45,368 bases of DNA. Origin: Lichenicola sp964248625 (GTDB lineage Bacteria > Pseudomonadota > Alphaproteobacteria > Acetobacterales > Acetobacteraceae). Numbering within the stretch: position 1 is the stretch's first letter; every line of letters begins with the position of its first letter. The notes under the pieces are model-generated. The model had not been told where the DNA came from. It saw only the letters and a program-made list of their open reading frames with translations, and made no database searches. The stretch covers positions 1 through 45,368 of the forward strand of contig CAXTZG010000018.1 in assembly GCA_964248625.1 (NCBI GenBank), read 5' to 3'. Below are positions 32,085 to 39,689 of the stretch, piece by piece. Position numbers and translations under genes: made by a program.

Positions 32085-32836
32085 GTCCCGGCCGGCGACG
32101 GGGCCGCAGGCCGCTCGAGCAGCAGCCGGGCGCGGACGAGATCGTCCGGAGTGTCGACGCCGAGCGGCACGTCGTCGACCAGCACCGCATCCACCCGCAT
32201 GCCGGCCTCCAGCGCCCGCAGCTGCTCGAGCCGTTCGCGCCGCTCCAGCGTCGAGGGCGCCAGCGAGACGAAGCGCTGGAAGGCGGCCCGGCGCCAGGCG
32301 TAGAGGCCGATATGGTGGTAGAGCGGACCGTCGCCCCAGGGCGCCTGCGCGCGGGTGAAGTAGAGCGCCCGGAAGCGGCCGCCGCCGAGCGGGCTGCCCA
32401 CCATCTTCACCACGCTCGCCGCCTGGATCTCCCGCGGATCGGTGATCAGGGCGACGGGAGTCGCCAGCGCCACGTCCGGATCGTCCAGCAGAGACGCGGT
32501 CTGGCGGCTGACGTGAGGCGCCACCGTCGGCAGGTCGCCCTGGAAGTTGATCACCACGTCGTGCAGCGCCCCCGGATCGATGCTGGCCAGCGCCTCGGCG
32601 ATGCGGTCGGTGCCGGATGGATGATGCGGGCTGGTCAGGACCGCCCGGCCGCCCGCCCTGGTCACGGCCTCGCCGATCGCCTCGTCATCGACGGCGACCA
32701 GCACCGGGCCGAGCCCGGTTTCCATCGCGCGACGCCAGACATGCACGATCATCGGCTCGCCCGCGATCAGGGCCAGCGGCTTGCGCGGCAGCCGCGTCGC
32801 GTGCAGCCGCGCCGGCACCACGACGATCGGGTTCAT
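32081..32836 (-). CDS. kdsB: 3-deoxy-manno-octulosonate cytidylyltransferase
   Basis: Activates KDO with CTP to CMP-KDO. N-terminus VVVPARLHATRLPRKPLALIAGEPMI is the family signature with the Arg-x-x-R-x-P-x-K pattern. ALHDVVINFQGDLP has the metal-site Gln-Gly-Asp, and LYHHIGLYAWRRAAFQRFV and LEQLRALE-GMRV follow. The 251-residue length is normal. ATG 32836 has AGGAGG upstream. It sits 24 bases downstream of kdsA, and its stop overlaps kdsD. An operon is very likely. Confidence 0.96.
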   Translation of the reverse strand: MNPIVVVPARLHATRLPRKPLALIAGEPMIVHVWRRAMETGLGPVLVAVDDEAIGEAVTRAGGRAVLTSPHHPSGTDRIAEALASIDPGALHDVVINFQGDLPTVAPHVSRQTASLLDDPDVALATPVALITDPREIQAASVVKMVGSPLGGGRFRALYFTRAQAPWGDGPLYHHIGLYAWRRAAFQRFVSLAPSTLERRERLEQLRALEAGMRVDAVLVDDVPLGVDTPDDLVRARLLLERPAAPSPAGT

Positions 32837-32860
32837 GGGCGCCTCCTGGCCGGCGGCCGG

Positions 32861-33718
32861 TCAGGCCGCCCGCTCGGACAGGGCGGCCTTGGTCAGCCGG
32901 TCATAACCCAGCAGCCGGCCCAGCAGCCCCTCGAAATCGCGCAGGGCAATCATGTTGGGGCCGTCGGACGGCGCGCGGTCAGGGTCCGGGTGGGTCTCAA
33001 TGAACAGGCCGGCGACGCCGACCGCGAGTGCTGCCCGCGCCAGCACGGCGACGAACTCGCGCTGGCCGCCGGAGCTGTCCCCCTGCCCGCCCGGCTGCTG
33101 CACCGAATGGGTGGCATCGAAGATCACGGGGGAGCCGAAGCCCGCCATGATCGGCAGCGACCGGAAGTCCGACACCAGCGTGTTGTAGCCGAACGAGGTG
33201 CCGCGCTCGGTCGCCATGACGTTGGGGTTGCCGGCGGCCGTGACCTTGGCGAGCACGTTGCGCATGTCCCAGGGCGCCAGGAACTGACCCTTCTTGACGT
33301 TGACCACCCGCCCCGTTCCGGCCGCCGCCACCAGCAGGTCGGTCTGCCGGCACAGGAAGGCCGGGATCTGCAGCACGTCGACCACTTCGGCAATGATCGG
33401 ACAATGCTGCCGCTCATGCACGTCGGTCAGCACCGGCAGCGCCAGTTCGGCGCGGATGTCGGCAAAGATCTGCAGCGCCGCCTGCAGCCCGACGCCGCGC
33501 GCCCCCTGGATGCTGGTGCGGTTGGCCTTGTCGTAGGAGCTCTTGAACACGACGCCGATCCCGAGCCGGCCGGCCATCTCCTTGATCGCCCCCGCGCACT
33601 CGAAGGCGTGGGCACGGCTCTCGATCTGGCAGGGCCCGGCGATCAGCGACAACGGCCTGTCGTTGCCGAACACCACGTCTCCGACGTGAACGATCGCTTT
33701 CGGCTCGATCTGGCTCAG
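32861..33718 (-). CDS. kdsA: KDO-8-phosphate synthase, probable CTG start
   Basis: Condenses arabinose-5-phosphate with PEP. Core motifs: SLIAGPCQIESR (Cys here is typical of the metal-dependent class), FKSSYDKANRTS, GLQ near the substrate site, LTDVHERQHCP, LCRQTDLLVAAA, NVKKGQFLAPWDM, FDATHSVQQPGG and FIETHPDPDRAPSDGPNM. The first ATG/GTG/TTG in frame is GTG 33676, which would cut off 14 conserved-looking residues (IVHVGDVVFGND). CTG 33718 lies exactly 7 bases after AAGGAG and gives 285 residues, normal for the family. No ATG, GTG or TTG exists in frame between the upstream stop and 33676. Confidence 0.93.
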   Translation of the reverse strand: MSQIEPKAIVHVGDVVFGNDRPLSLIAGPCQIESRAHAFECAGAIKEMAGRLGIGVVFKSSYDKANRTSIQGARGVGLQAALQIFADIRAELALPVLTDVHERQHCPIIAEVVDVLQIPAFLCRQTDLLVAAAGTGRVVNVKKGQFLAPWDMRNVLAKVTAAGNPNVMATERGTSFGYNTLVSDFRSLPIMAGFGSPVIFDATHSVQQPGGQGDSSGGQREFVAVLARAALAVGVAGLFIETHPDPDRAPSDGPNMIALRDFEGLLGRLLGYDRLTKAALSERAA

Positions 33719-33725
33719 GGTTCGG

Positions 33726-33731
33726 CTCCTT
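33726..33731 (-). promoter_or_regulatory. Shine-Dalgarno that points to a CTG start of kdsA
   Basis: AAGGAG on the minus strand, 7 bases before CTG 33718. It is the only strong ribosome binding site near the start of kdsA. The GTG at 33676 has no comparable site: its upstream bases TCGGAGAC are weaker and put the start inside the conserved N-terminal strand. Confidence 0.6.
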
Positions 33732-33766
33732 GTCGGCTGCCGGCACGTTCGGCCGCCGACCGAAAG

Positions 33767-34882
33767 CTACACCCGAATGCGGGCGCCGGAAACGTGCCCG
33801 ACCTCGGTCCAGGTGCGGTCGCCGCTCAGGAACCGGGTCGGGGTCACGCGCCGGGGTGCGGCCACCGCCCGCATCGCCGGCGCATCGCTGGTGGCGACCA
33901 CGCGATGCACCAGGCCCGGGCCGACGATCGCCACGTCCAGCGCGTCGAGATCGATGCTCTCGATCGAGAGGCCAGCCTCGGTGGCGAAGCGGCTGAGCTC
34001 CTCCGAGCCGGCGCCGGTCCAGCGCGAATGGCCGCCGGGGCTGAACTCCGGCAGCTCATGGCTGTCGCGCACAAGATCAATGCGGATCGGGCCGTTCGGG
34101 TTGCCGACATAGATGGCCACGCATTCGGCCGGCGACGGCAGGCCCTCGAAGGCGGAGGCCTGTCCGAAGCTCGTCGTTCCGCTGAAGCCGTCGAGACGAT
34201 AGACCACCGGATGGTCGTCGAAGACCGCGCGCAGCACCCGCACGACCGTTTCGCGGAACAGCAGGGCGGCGATGCCGGTGAGCGCGCCCTTCAGCGCGGC
34301 ATCGTCCTCGACGAGACGCGGCGCCGTGGCGGTCTGGATGCTGACGATGTCCTTGCTGCTCACGCCGTTCGGAGCCAGCGCGTTGTGGAGCAGCACATGG
34401 CCGTTGCGGATCAGCTCCTGCAGCGGCGGCTGCAGCTCGGCCGCGCAGGCACCGGTCGTGACGCGGCCGTTGAGAAGCTGCGGCGCGTCGGTCCGGTCGG
34501 TCCACAAACCGCCCAGCACCGAGCGGTTGCGGCCGGCGCCGGAAAACCCCACCAGCACGGCATTGACCAGATCCAGGTAGGCGCTGCCGTTGAGCGCCAC
34601 CGGCAGATGCAGATCGACATCCTGCGGCTTGATCGTCACGAAGGGCAGGTAGCTGGAGTCGATCGGGCGATCGAACCGGATCTCGAAGCCGCAGCGACCA
34701 TCGCCGAACCCGACCTCCTCGAGATCGGGGCGGTGGGCATCGGCGACGCTCTCGCCGATCAGGTCATGGTGGAGAAAGGCGCGGATCAGCGGGGGCGACG
34801 TATATTCGCTGCCATACAGCCAGCCGACGGCACCTTCGCTGTCCAACCGGTCGATTGCACCTCTGATCGTGACACCGTTCAT
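33767..34882 (-). CDS. GW-module protein with a remote PhyH-like region
   Basis: 371 residues, not assigned to a named family. Residues 1-95 are a small module (GAIDRLDSEGAVGWLYG... RPDLEEVGFGDGRCGFEIRF) of the kind seen in proteobacterial polysaccharide enzymes. The remainder begins with a LWTDRTDAPQLLNGRVTTG segment and has SPGGHSRW (about 310) and ALDVAIVGPGLVHRVVAT (about 335). The spacing recalls the second half of PhyH dioxygenases, but no HxD iron motif is visible. It may be a non-catalytic relative. ATG 34882. Lies between a GT4 gene and kdsA on the same strand. Confidence 0.65.
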   Translation of the reverse strand: MNGVTIRGAIDRLDSEGAVGWLYGSEYTSPPLIRAFLHHDLIGESVADAHRPDLEEVGFGDGRCGFEIRFDRPIDSSYLPFVTIKPQDVDLHLPVALNGSAYLDLVNAVLVGFSGAGRNRSVLGGLWTDRTDAPQLLNGRVTTGACAAELQPPLQELIRNGHVLLHNALAPNGVSSKDIVSIQTATAPRLVEDDAALKGALTGIAALLFRETVVRVLRAVFDDHPVVYRLDGFSGTTSFGQASAFEGLPSPAECVAIYVGNPNGPIRIDLVRDSHELPEFSPGGHSRWTGAGSEELSRFATEAGLSIESIDLDALDVAIVGPGLVHRVVATSDAPAMRAVAAPRRVTPTRFLSGDRTWTEVGHVSGARIRV

Positions 34883-34961
34883 GCGTTTTCGCGCTCCTGG
34901 TTGAATCTTGCACTGCAGCAATTTCGCAGTATGCCGACTAACGACGGTTTCCGCGAATCGT

Positions 34962-36458
34962 TCAAGCGACGAGGTGATGGCGACCAGGCGGAGTCGGCGC
35001 GAGGACCGCGTCGTAGAGCGCCAGATGCAGGTCCAGCACCTCCTGCGCAGTCGGCGGCGGCCGGACACCCGCGGTCAGCGCCGCCAGCTTCTGCGGATGG
35101 GTCGCGAGGTCCGCCAGCACCTCCGCCAGGCTCGCCGGCCGGCTCACCTCGAAGTGCAGACCGTTGACGCCGTGCGTGATCTTCTCGGCCATGCCGCCGA
35201 TGTTGGAGCAGATCACCGGCTTGCCGTTGGTGAACGCCTCCTGGATGACCACCGGCGAGTTCTCCCACCAGGTGGACGGGATCACCATCGCGTCGATCTG
35301 CTGCATCAGCGTATTGACCTGCGCATTGTCGTAGGCGCCATGGAAGACGACGTTCTCGCCCGCGTCGTCGAGAGCCTCCTCAACCACCTTCTGGAACTCC
35401 AGCGGCTGGCTGGAATAGTCGCCATAGATCTCGATGACCGCGTTGCGTATCCCCAGCGCGTTCAGGCGCTTTGCTGCGTCCATCAGCACGGTGATCCCCT
35501 TCAGCGGAGACATCTGGCCGAAGAACCCGAACCGGATTGGGCGCAGCTCCGCCATCGACGATCCGCCTGCCGATCGCCCCGGCATCGATCCCGTGGGCCG
35601 CAGCCGGCGCGACGCGGCGCTGGACGAGGACATGCCGTCGGCAACGGGCGGCGACACCGAGATAGGGAGGGGGATCACGGCAGGCGGCACCCAGGTCTCG
35701 GCAAACCGGCTGCCGTCGCGTTCGGGCGGCATGTTCTCCAGAACCGCCAGCTTCGCATCCGGCAGTCCCCAGCTGCGGAACCGGTCGGCCAGGAAATGGC
35801 TGGGCGAGATGAACAGGTCGACATCGTCGAAGAACATCTGCAGGTAGCGCTTGCGCAGAAAGAAGTCGCGTTCGCCGAACTGCGGGAAGCAGGCGGCGCA
35901 GGCGGAATAGCTTTCCTTCTCGCACAGCCGGAACGTCTTGGTCTTCATCATCTGGCCGTGATGGTTGCAGATCGCCAGATACTCGTGGAGGCTCAGCACG
36001 ATCTTGGCACTCGGCCAGCCGCGCCGGATCGCGCTGAACATCTCGACGCCGAACCGCACGAAATGATGGGTGTGCACGATGTCGGGCTTGAGCTCGGCGA
36101 CGAGCTCCTCGATCACCTTGGGAAATTGTGGGTCGGGGTTGGCGAACTTGAAATAGTCGAACGCCGCGTTGGGATGATAAACATAGTCGTCCGGCCCATA
36201 CGGCTGGGTCAGTGTGGCGCCGAGCCTCACCTCGCTTTTCGGGCTCGAGCAGCCGAGCAGCCAGGCGGTGCCGCCGCGGGCCTTGAGCTCGCGATACAGG
36301 GTGAAGGCGGAGATCTCCGCACCGCCGCGGGTGAGCCTGGGATGCGAGTGCGTCATCACCAGCACGCTGGGAAGGTCCGCCCTGCCGATGGCGGCCGGAG
36401 CCTGTGCGTCCAGTTCCGGGGTGGCGGTGGGCATCATGTCGGTCGGCGAATCGTTCAT
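34962..36458 (-). CDS. GT4 glycosyltransferase, pair 2
   Basis: 498-residue GT-B fold retaining transferase. The N-terminal domain starts VLVMTHSHPRLTRGGAEISAFTLYREL and has DIVHTHHFVRFGVEMF and LSLHEYLAICNHHGQMM. A Cys-rich stretch follows (LCEKESYSACAACFPQF). The C-terminal domain has FGFFGQMSPLKGITVLMDAA and the E-x7-E motif in PSTWWENSPVVIQEAF. Compared with its paralogue at 38352-39680 it has about 45 extra low-complexity residues (Ser/Pro/Gly) between the two domains. ATG 36458 overlaps the stop of the preceding GT2 gene (ATGA). It is probably cytosolic. Confidence 0.9.
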   Translation of the reverse strand: MNDSPTDMMPTATPELDAQAPAAIGRADLPSVLVMTHSHPRLTRGGAEISAFTLYRELKARGGTAWLLGCSSPKSEVRLGATLTQPYGPDDYVYHPNAAFDYFKFANPDPQFPKVIEELVAELKPDIVHTHHFVRFGVEMFSAIRRGWPSAKIVLSLHEYLAICNHHGQMMKTKTFRLCEKESYSACAACFPQFGERDFFLRKRYLQMFFDDVDLFISPSHFLADRFRSWGLPDAKLAVLENMPPERDGSRFAETWVPPAVIPLPISVSPPVADGMSSSSAASRRLRPTGSMPGRSAGGSSMAELRPIRFGFFGQMSPLKGITVLMDAAKRLNALGIRNAVIEIYGDYSSQPLEFQKVVEEALDDAGENVVFHGAYDNAQVNTLMQQIDAMVIPSTWWENSPVVIQEAFTNGKPVICSNIGGMAEKITHGVNGLHFEVSRPASLAEVLADLATHPQKLAALTAGVRPPPTAQEVLDLHLALYDAVLAPTPPGRHHLVA

Positions 36459-38248
36459 GTCGACGCGTCCGCGGTCTCGGCCGGCATCGATGCCGGTGCC
36501 GATCCGGCCGCCGGGATCATCCAGCGCTTCTGGAAGCGCCAGGCATTGTAGAGCGTGAGGTTCAGCCGCCACGACGATTGCTGGCCGCCCTGGCTTTGGC
36601 GCTCCAGATGATACAGCCGCGCCCGCCGGTCGACGACGCAGATCCGCCCCTGCTGCTGCGCCTTGCGGCACAGGTCGACATCCTCGAAATCGCCGATCAC
36701 GTAGCCCTCGTCGAAGCCGCCGACATCGCGCGCCAGCTGCATCGGCATCAGCAGGCAGGCGCCGGTCACCGCCTCGACCTCCCGCACGTCGTCATCGTCG
36801 CTCGGATAGCGTCCCTTGCGCGGATGCAGGCTGAAGCTCCAGCCGGCGAACTCGGCAAGCGCCTCGTAGGAGCAGCCCTCGTGCTGGACCGTCTCGTCCT
36901 CGAAGACGAGCATCGCCCCCACCACGCCGACCTCCGGTCGTGTCGCAGCCGTTTCGATCATGCTGTCGAGCCAGTCCGGCGTCTTCGGGAACACGTCGGA
37001 GTTGAGGAAGCAAACATACGCGCCGCGCGCCAGCCGCAGCCCCACATTGTTGGCCGGCGCGTAGCCGACATTGGCCGACAGCGCGACCAGCCGGAACGGC
37101 AGGCGGAACCGGGCGAGACAGGAGGTGGCCAGCGCCTCGGTGGCGCGCAGCAGCGTCGGATCGTCGAGCACGTAGATGATCTCGTGGTCCCGGCCCAGCG
37201 TGCGCGAGAAGAAGGCCAGCTGCAGCTCCATGAAGTCGATGCGGCCATAAAGCGGCACGATGATCGAGCAGCGCGGGGCCGTCGGCACGTCGCCAAAGAC
37301 CATCTCCTTGAAGCCGACGCCGTCCATCAGCCGGAACCGGTTCATCGCCGCCACCGCCGGACCCAGCACATGGTCGTAGCCCTGCGCCAGCTCGTCGTAG
37401 CGCAGCTCCAGGTTGCTCAGCGTCTCCTTGATGGTGTCGATGCCGGCGCTGCGGATCTCCGTGATCCGCTTGAAGGCGATGTCGCCTGACCGGGTCTGCA
37501 CCTCGAAATAGACTGTTTCGCCCGCGGAATGAACGTCGTCGACGAAGGACAGGAAGCCGCACGCATCGACCAGCCCGCCATATTGCCGGGAGAAGCCTTC
37601 ACGCACGTCAGGGCGCGGGATCGGGATCCAGTGACGCGTGTCCAGCAGGCGGGACTCGCTGCCGCAGCGGACCCGGATGCTGACCACCGACTTGAACGGG
37701 TCGATGAACCAGCCACGCAGCAGCAGTCCGCCCGGCGGGCAGAGGGCGGCGGAGTCCAGTTCCAGGAACACCGGCGGCTGCAGCGTGCCGAGCGTGTCGG
37801 TGCCGCCATAGGAGGGCCGGTTCAGCAGGCGAAGCAAATGCGCGCGGCGGCTGGACCGGCTGGCGCCGGCGATGAGGCTCTTGGTGCGGACGATGGCGTC
37901 GGCCTCGGACAGCTGGTCGAGCGGCTCCGACGGGGTCAGCCGGAACCGGCGTCCGTCCCGGGTCAGGATCGCGTCCTGGAACGCGTCGGCGCGCTGGGTC
38001 GCACCCGGCACGAAGATCAGCACGCCGACCCCGATCTTGCGGACATCGGGACGCGCGAAGATGCAGACGGTCGCCTCGCCGGTCACCTGCGCGTCGCCGA
38101 ACTCCAGCAGGCAGTCCGGCGCAAGATCCTGGTCGTCCCAGGTCAGATCGATCCAGCCGCCGGCGAGCCAGCCATCCAGGCTCGCCGCATAGGACAGGAA
38201 ATCGATGCATCCATGCGTTGCTTCGATCGCGGACTGCATGATGGACAT
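36455..38248 (-). CDS. GT2 glycosyltransferase with two N-terminal modules, pair 2
   Basis: 597 residues. First module about 13-75 (GCIDFLSYAASLDGWLAGGW). Second about 165-260, with LLLRGWFIDPFKSVVSIRVRCG and IPRPDVREGF. The GT2 domain (about 320-560) has CSIIVPLYGRIDFMELQLAFF and VGYAPANNVGLRLARGAYVCFLNSDVFP (NSD metal site), then a VVGAMLVFEDETVQHEG segment and GGFDEGYVIGDFEDVDLCRKA. The closest relative in the window is 39690-41510. ATG 38248 is preferred; an in-frame GTG lies at 38260. Stop overlaps the GT4 start. A promoter candidate and a hairpin lie upstream. Confidence 0.9.
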   Translation of the reverse strand: MSIMQSAIEATHGCIDFLSYAASLDGWLAGGWIDLTWDDQDLAPDCLLEFGDAQVTGEATVCIFARPDVRKIGVGVLIFVPGATQRADAFQDAILTRDGRRFRLTPSEPLDQLSEADAIVRTKSLIAGASRSSRRAHLLRLLNRPSYGGTDTLGTLQPPVFLELDSAALCPPGGLLLRGWFIDPFKSVVSIRVRCGSESRLLDTRHWIPIPRPDVREGFSRQYGGLVDACGFLSFVDDVHSAGETVYFEVQTRSGDIAFKRITEIRSAGIDTIKETLSNLELRYDELAQGYDHVLGPAVAAMNRFRLMDGVGFKEMVFGDVPTAPRCSIIVPLYGRIDFMELQLAFFSRTLGRDHEIIYVLDDPTLLRATEALATSCLARFRLPFRLVALSANVGYAPANNVGLRLARGAYVCFLNSDVFPKTPDWLDSMIETAATRPEVGVVGAMLVFEDETVQHEGCSYEALAEFAGWSFSLHPRKGRYPSDDDDVREVEAVTGACLLMPMQLARDVGGFDEGYVIGDFEDVDLCRKAQQQGRICVVDRRARLYHLERQSQGGQQSSWRLNLTLYNAWRFQKRWMIPAAGSAPASMPAETADAST

Positions 38249-38278
38249 CGCTTGGATCACTTCGGCATCGTGTGCTCC

Positions 38279-38307
38279 ATCATACCAAGCCGGTCCCCCC
38301 TAGGGAA
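38279..38307 (-). promoter_or_regulatory. Promoter candidate for the second GT2-GT4 pair
   Basis: On the minus strand TATGAT (38284-38279) is a good -10, with TTCCCT (38307-38302) 17 bases upstream as a weak -35. The predicted start is about 25 bases before ATG 38248. It lies just after a strong hairpin that closes the first pair. Confidence 0.4.
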
Positions 38308-38316
38308 CCGCAAAGC

Positions 38317-38342
38317 GGCGCGGCCCCCGGGCGGGGCGCGCC
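38317..38342 (-). terminator. GC hairpin between the two GT2-GT4 pairs
   Basis: GGCGCG-(G)-CCCC, 5-base loop, GGGG-CGCGCC: 10 base pairs with one bulged G, all GC. It starts 9 bases after the stop of the first GT4 gene (38352). No T-run is present. With the promoter candidate just downstream it divides the duplicated pairs into two units. Confidence 0.5.
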
Positions 38343-38351
38343 GGCGGCCGC

Positions 38352-39680
38352 TCAGGGCGCCTCGAGAAGGCTCACGTCGGTGCCGACCCCGGACGGCTGC
38401 GCCGACGGCGCAAGCAGCTCACGATACAGCCGCAGATGCGCTGCGAGCGGATCCTCCCCGGGGCGCAGGCGCGCCACCTCGCCCTCGAGAACCACCAGCT
38501 GGGCCGGATCGGCGACGAGCGCCTTCAGGACGCCTGCCAGCGCGCGTGCGCTGCCCGCCTGGAAATGCAGCCCGGTGTTGCCCGGCACCACCTTCTCCGC
38601 CATGCCGCCGATATTGGAGCAGATCACCGGCCGGCCGTTGCGGAACGCCTCCTGGATCACGACCGGCGAGTTCTCCCACCAGACCGAGGGGACGAGCACG
38701 ACATCCACCTCGGCCATCAGCTGGTCGACATCGCCGTTCGCATACGCGCCCTCGAACACGATGTTGCTGCCGAACGCCTCGACCTGCGACAGGAACTCGG
38801 TCTGGAACGAGGCCGGCTGGTTGCTGTGGTCGCCGTGGATGGCAAACAGGATGTCGCCGCGCTGCTCCTGGTCGAGGAGGGCGGCCGCGTCGATCACCAC
38901 CTGGATGCCCTTGAGAAGCGAGATCTGGCCGAAGAAGCCGACGCGCAGGGCGCCGGAACGGCGGGCGCTGCGGGGCGGATGCGGCGCCGGGGGCGTCGAC
39001 ACGTTCTCGATGACGCTGATCTGGCCTTCCGGGATGCCCCAGTCGACATAGCGCTGAGCCAGGAAATGGCTGGGGGCCAGGAAATGATGCACGTGCTTGA
39101 GGAAGTGCTTGATGTAGACGTCGCGGATAAAGAAGTCGGCCGGCTGGAACTCGGGAAAGCAGCGGCTGCATTCGACGTAGCCCGAGCGGCGGCAGAGCTT
39201 TCCTTGCGGCCGCGTCACCATCTGGCCCTGCTGATGGCAGATCGCCAGGAACTCGTGCAGGGTCAGGATGATCCTGGCGTCCGGCAGCACCTCCCTGACG
39301 TAGCCGAACACCTCCATCCCGAAATTGATGTAATGGTGGAAGTGCACGATATCGGGCCGCAGGTTCCGCAGCAGGGTGCGGAAGTCGCGGGCGAACGCCG
39401 TGTCGCGGTTGGCGAACTTGAACCATTCGAACTGGCCCAGCGTGTAGAGATACTCGTCGCGCTCGAAGGGCTGCGTGATCGACTGTCCGGCGCGCGCAAA
39501 CGATGCGGTCCGGCTGCATCCGCAATACCAGGCCTTGATGTCGCTCCGGCTGCGCAGCCGGTCGAACAGCGCATAGGACGCGACCTCCGAGCCGCCATTC
39601 TGCACCCGCGGATGGCTGTGCGAGGCGACCAGGACACGGAGCGCGCCGGCCGGCTGGTCGTCGTCAATCGCCAATGGCAC
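38352..39680 (-). CDS. GT4 glycosyltransferase, pair 1
   Basis: 442 residues, paralogue of 34962-36458. LVASHSHPRVQNGGSEVASYALFDRL opens the N-domain. DIVHFHHYINFGMEVFGYV and LTLHEFLAICHQQGQMV match the paralogue almost position by position, including the Cys-rich LCRRSGYVECSRCFPEF. The C-domain has GFFGQISLLKGIQVVIDAA and the E-x7-E motif in PSVWWENSPVVIQEAF. The start is GTG 39680, with GAGGG upstream, 9 bases after the GT2 stop. The Cys pairs may bind metal in both copies (inference). Confidence 0.9.
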   Translation of the reverse strand: MPLAIDDDQPAGALRVLVASHSHPRVQNGGSEVASYALFDRLRSRSDIKAWYCGCSRTASFARAGQSITQPFERDEYLYTLGQFEWFKFANRDTAFARDFRTLLRNLRPDIVHFHHYINFGMEVFGYVREVLPDARIILTLHEFLAICHQQGQMVTRPQGKLCRRSGYVECSRCFPEFQPADFFIRDVYIKHFLKHVHHFLAPSHFLAQRYVDWGIPEGQISVIENVSTPPAPHPPRSARRSGALRVGFFGQISLLKGIQVVIDAAALLDQEQRGDILFAIHGDHSNQPASFQTEFLSQVEAFGSNIVFEGAYANGDVDQLMAEVDVVLVPSVWWENSPVVIQEAFRNGRPVICSNIGGMAEKVVPGNTGLHFQAGSARALAGVLKALVADPAQLVVLEGEVARLRPGEDPLAAHLRLYRELLAPSAQPSGVGTDVSLLEAP

Positions 39681-39689
39681 GATGCGCCC

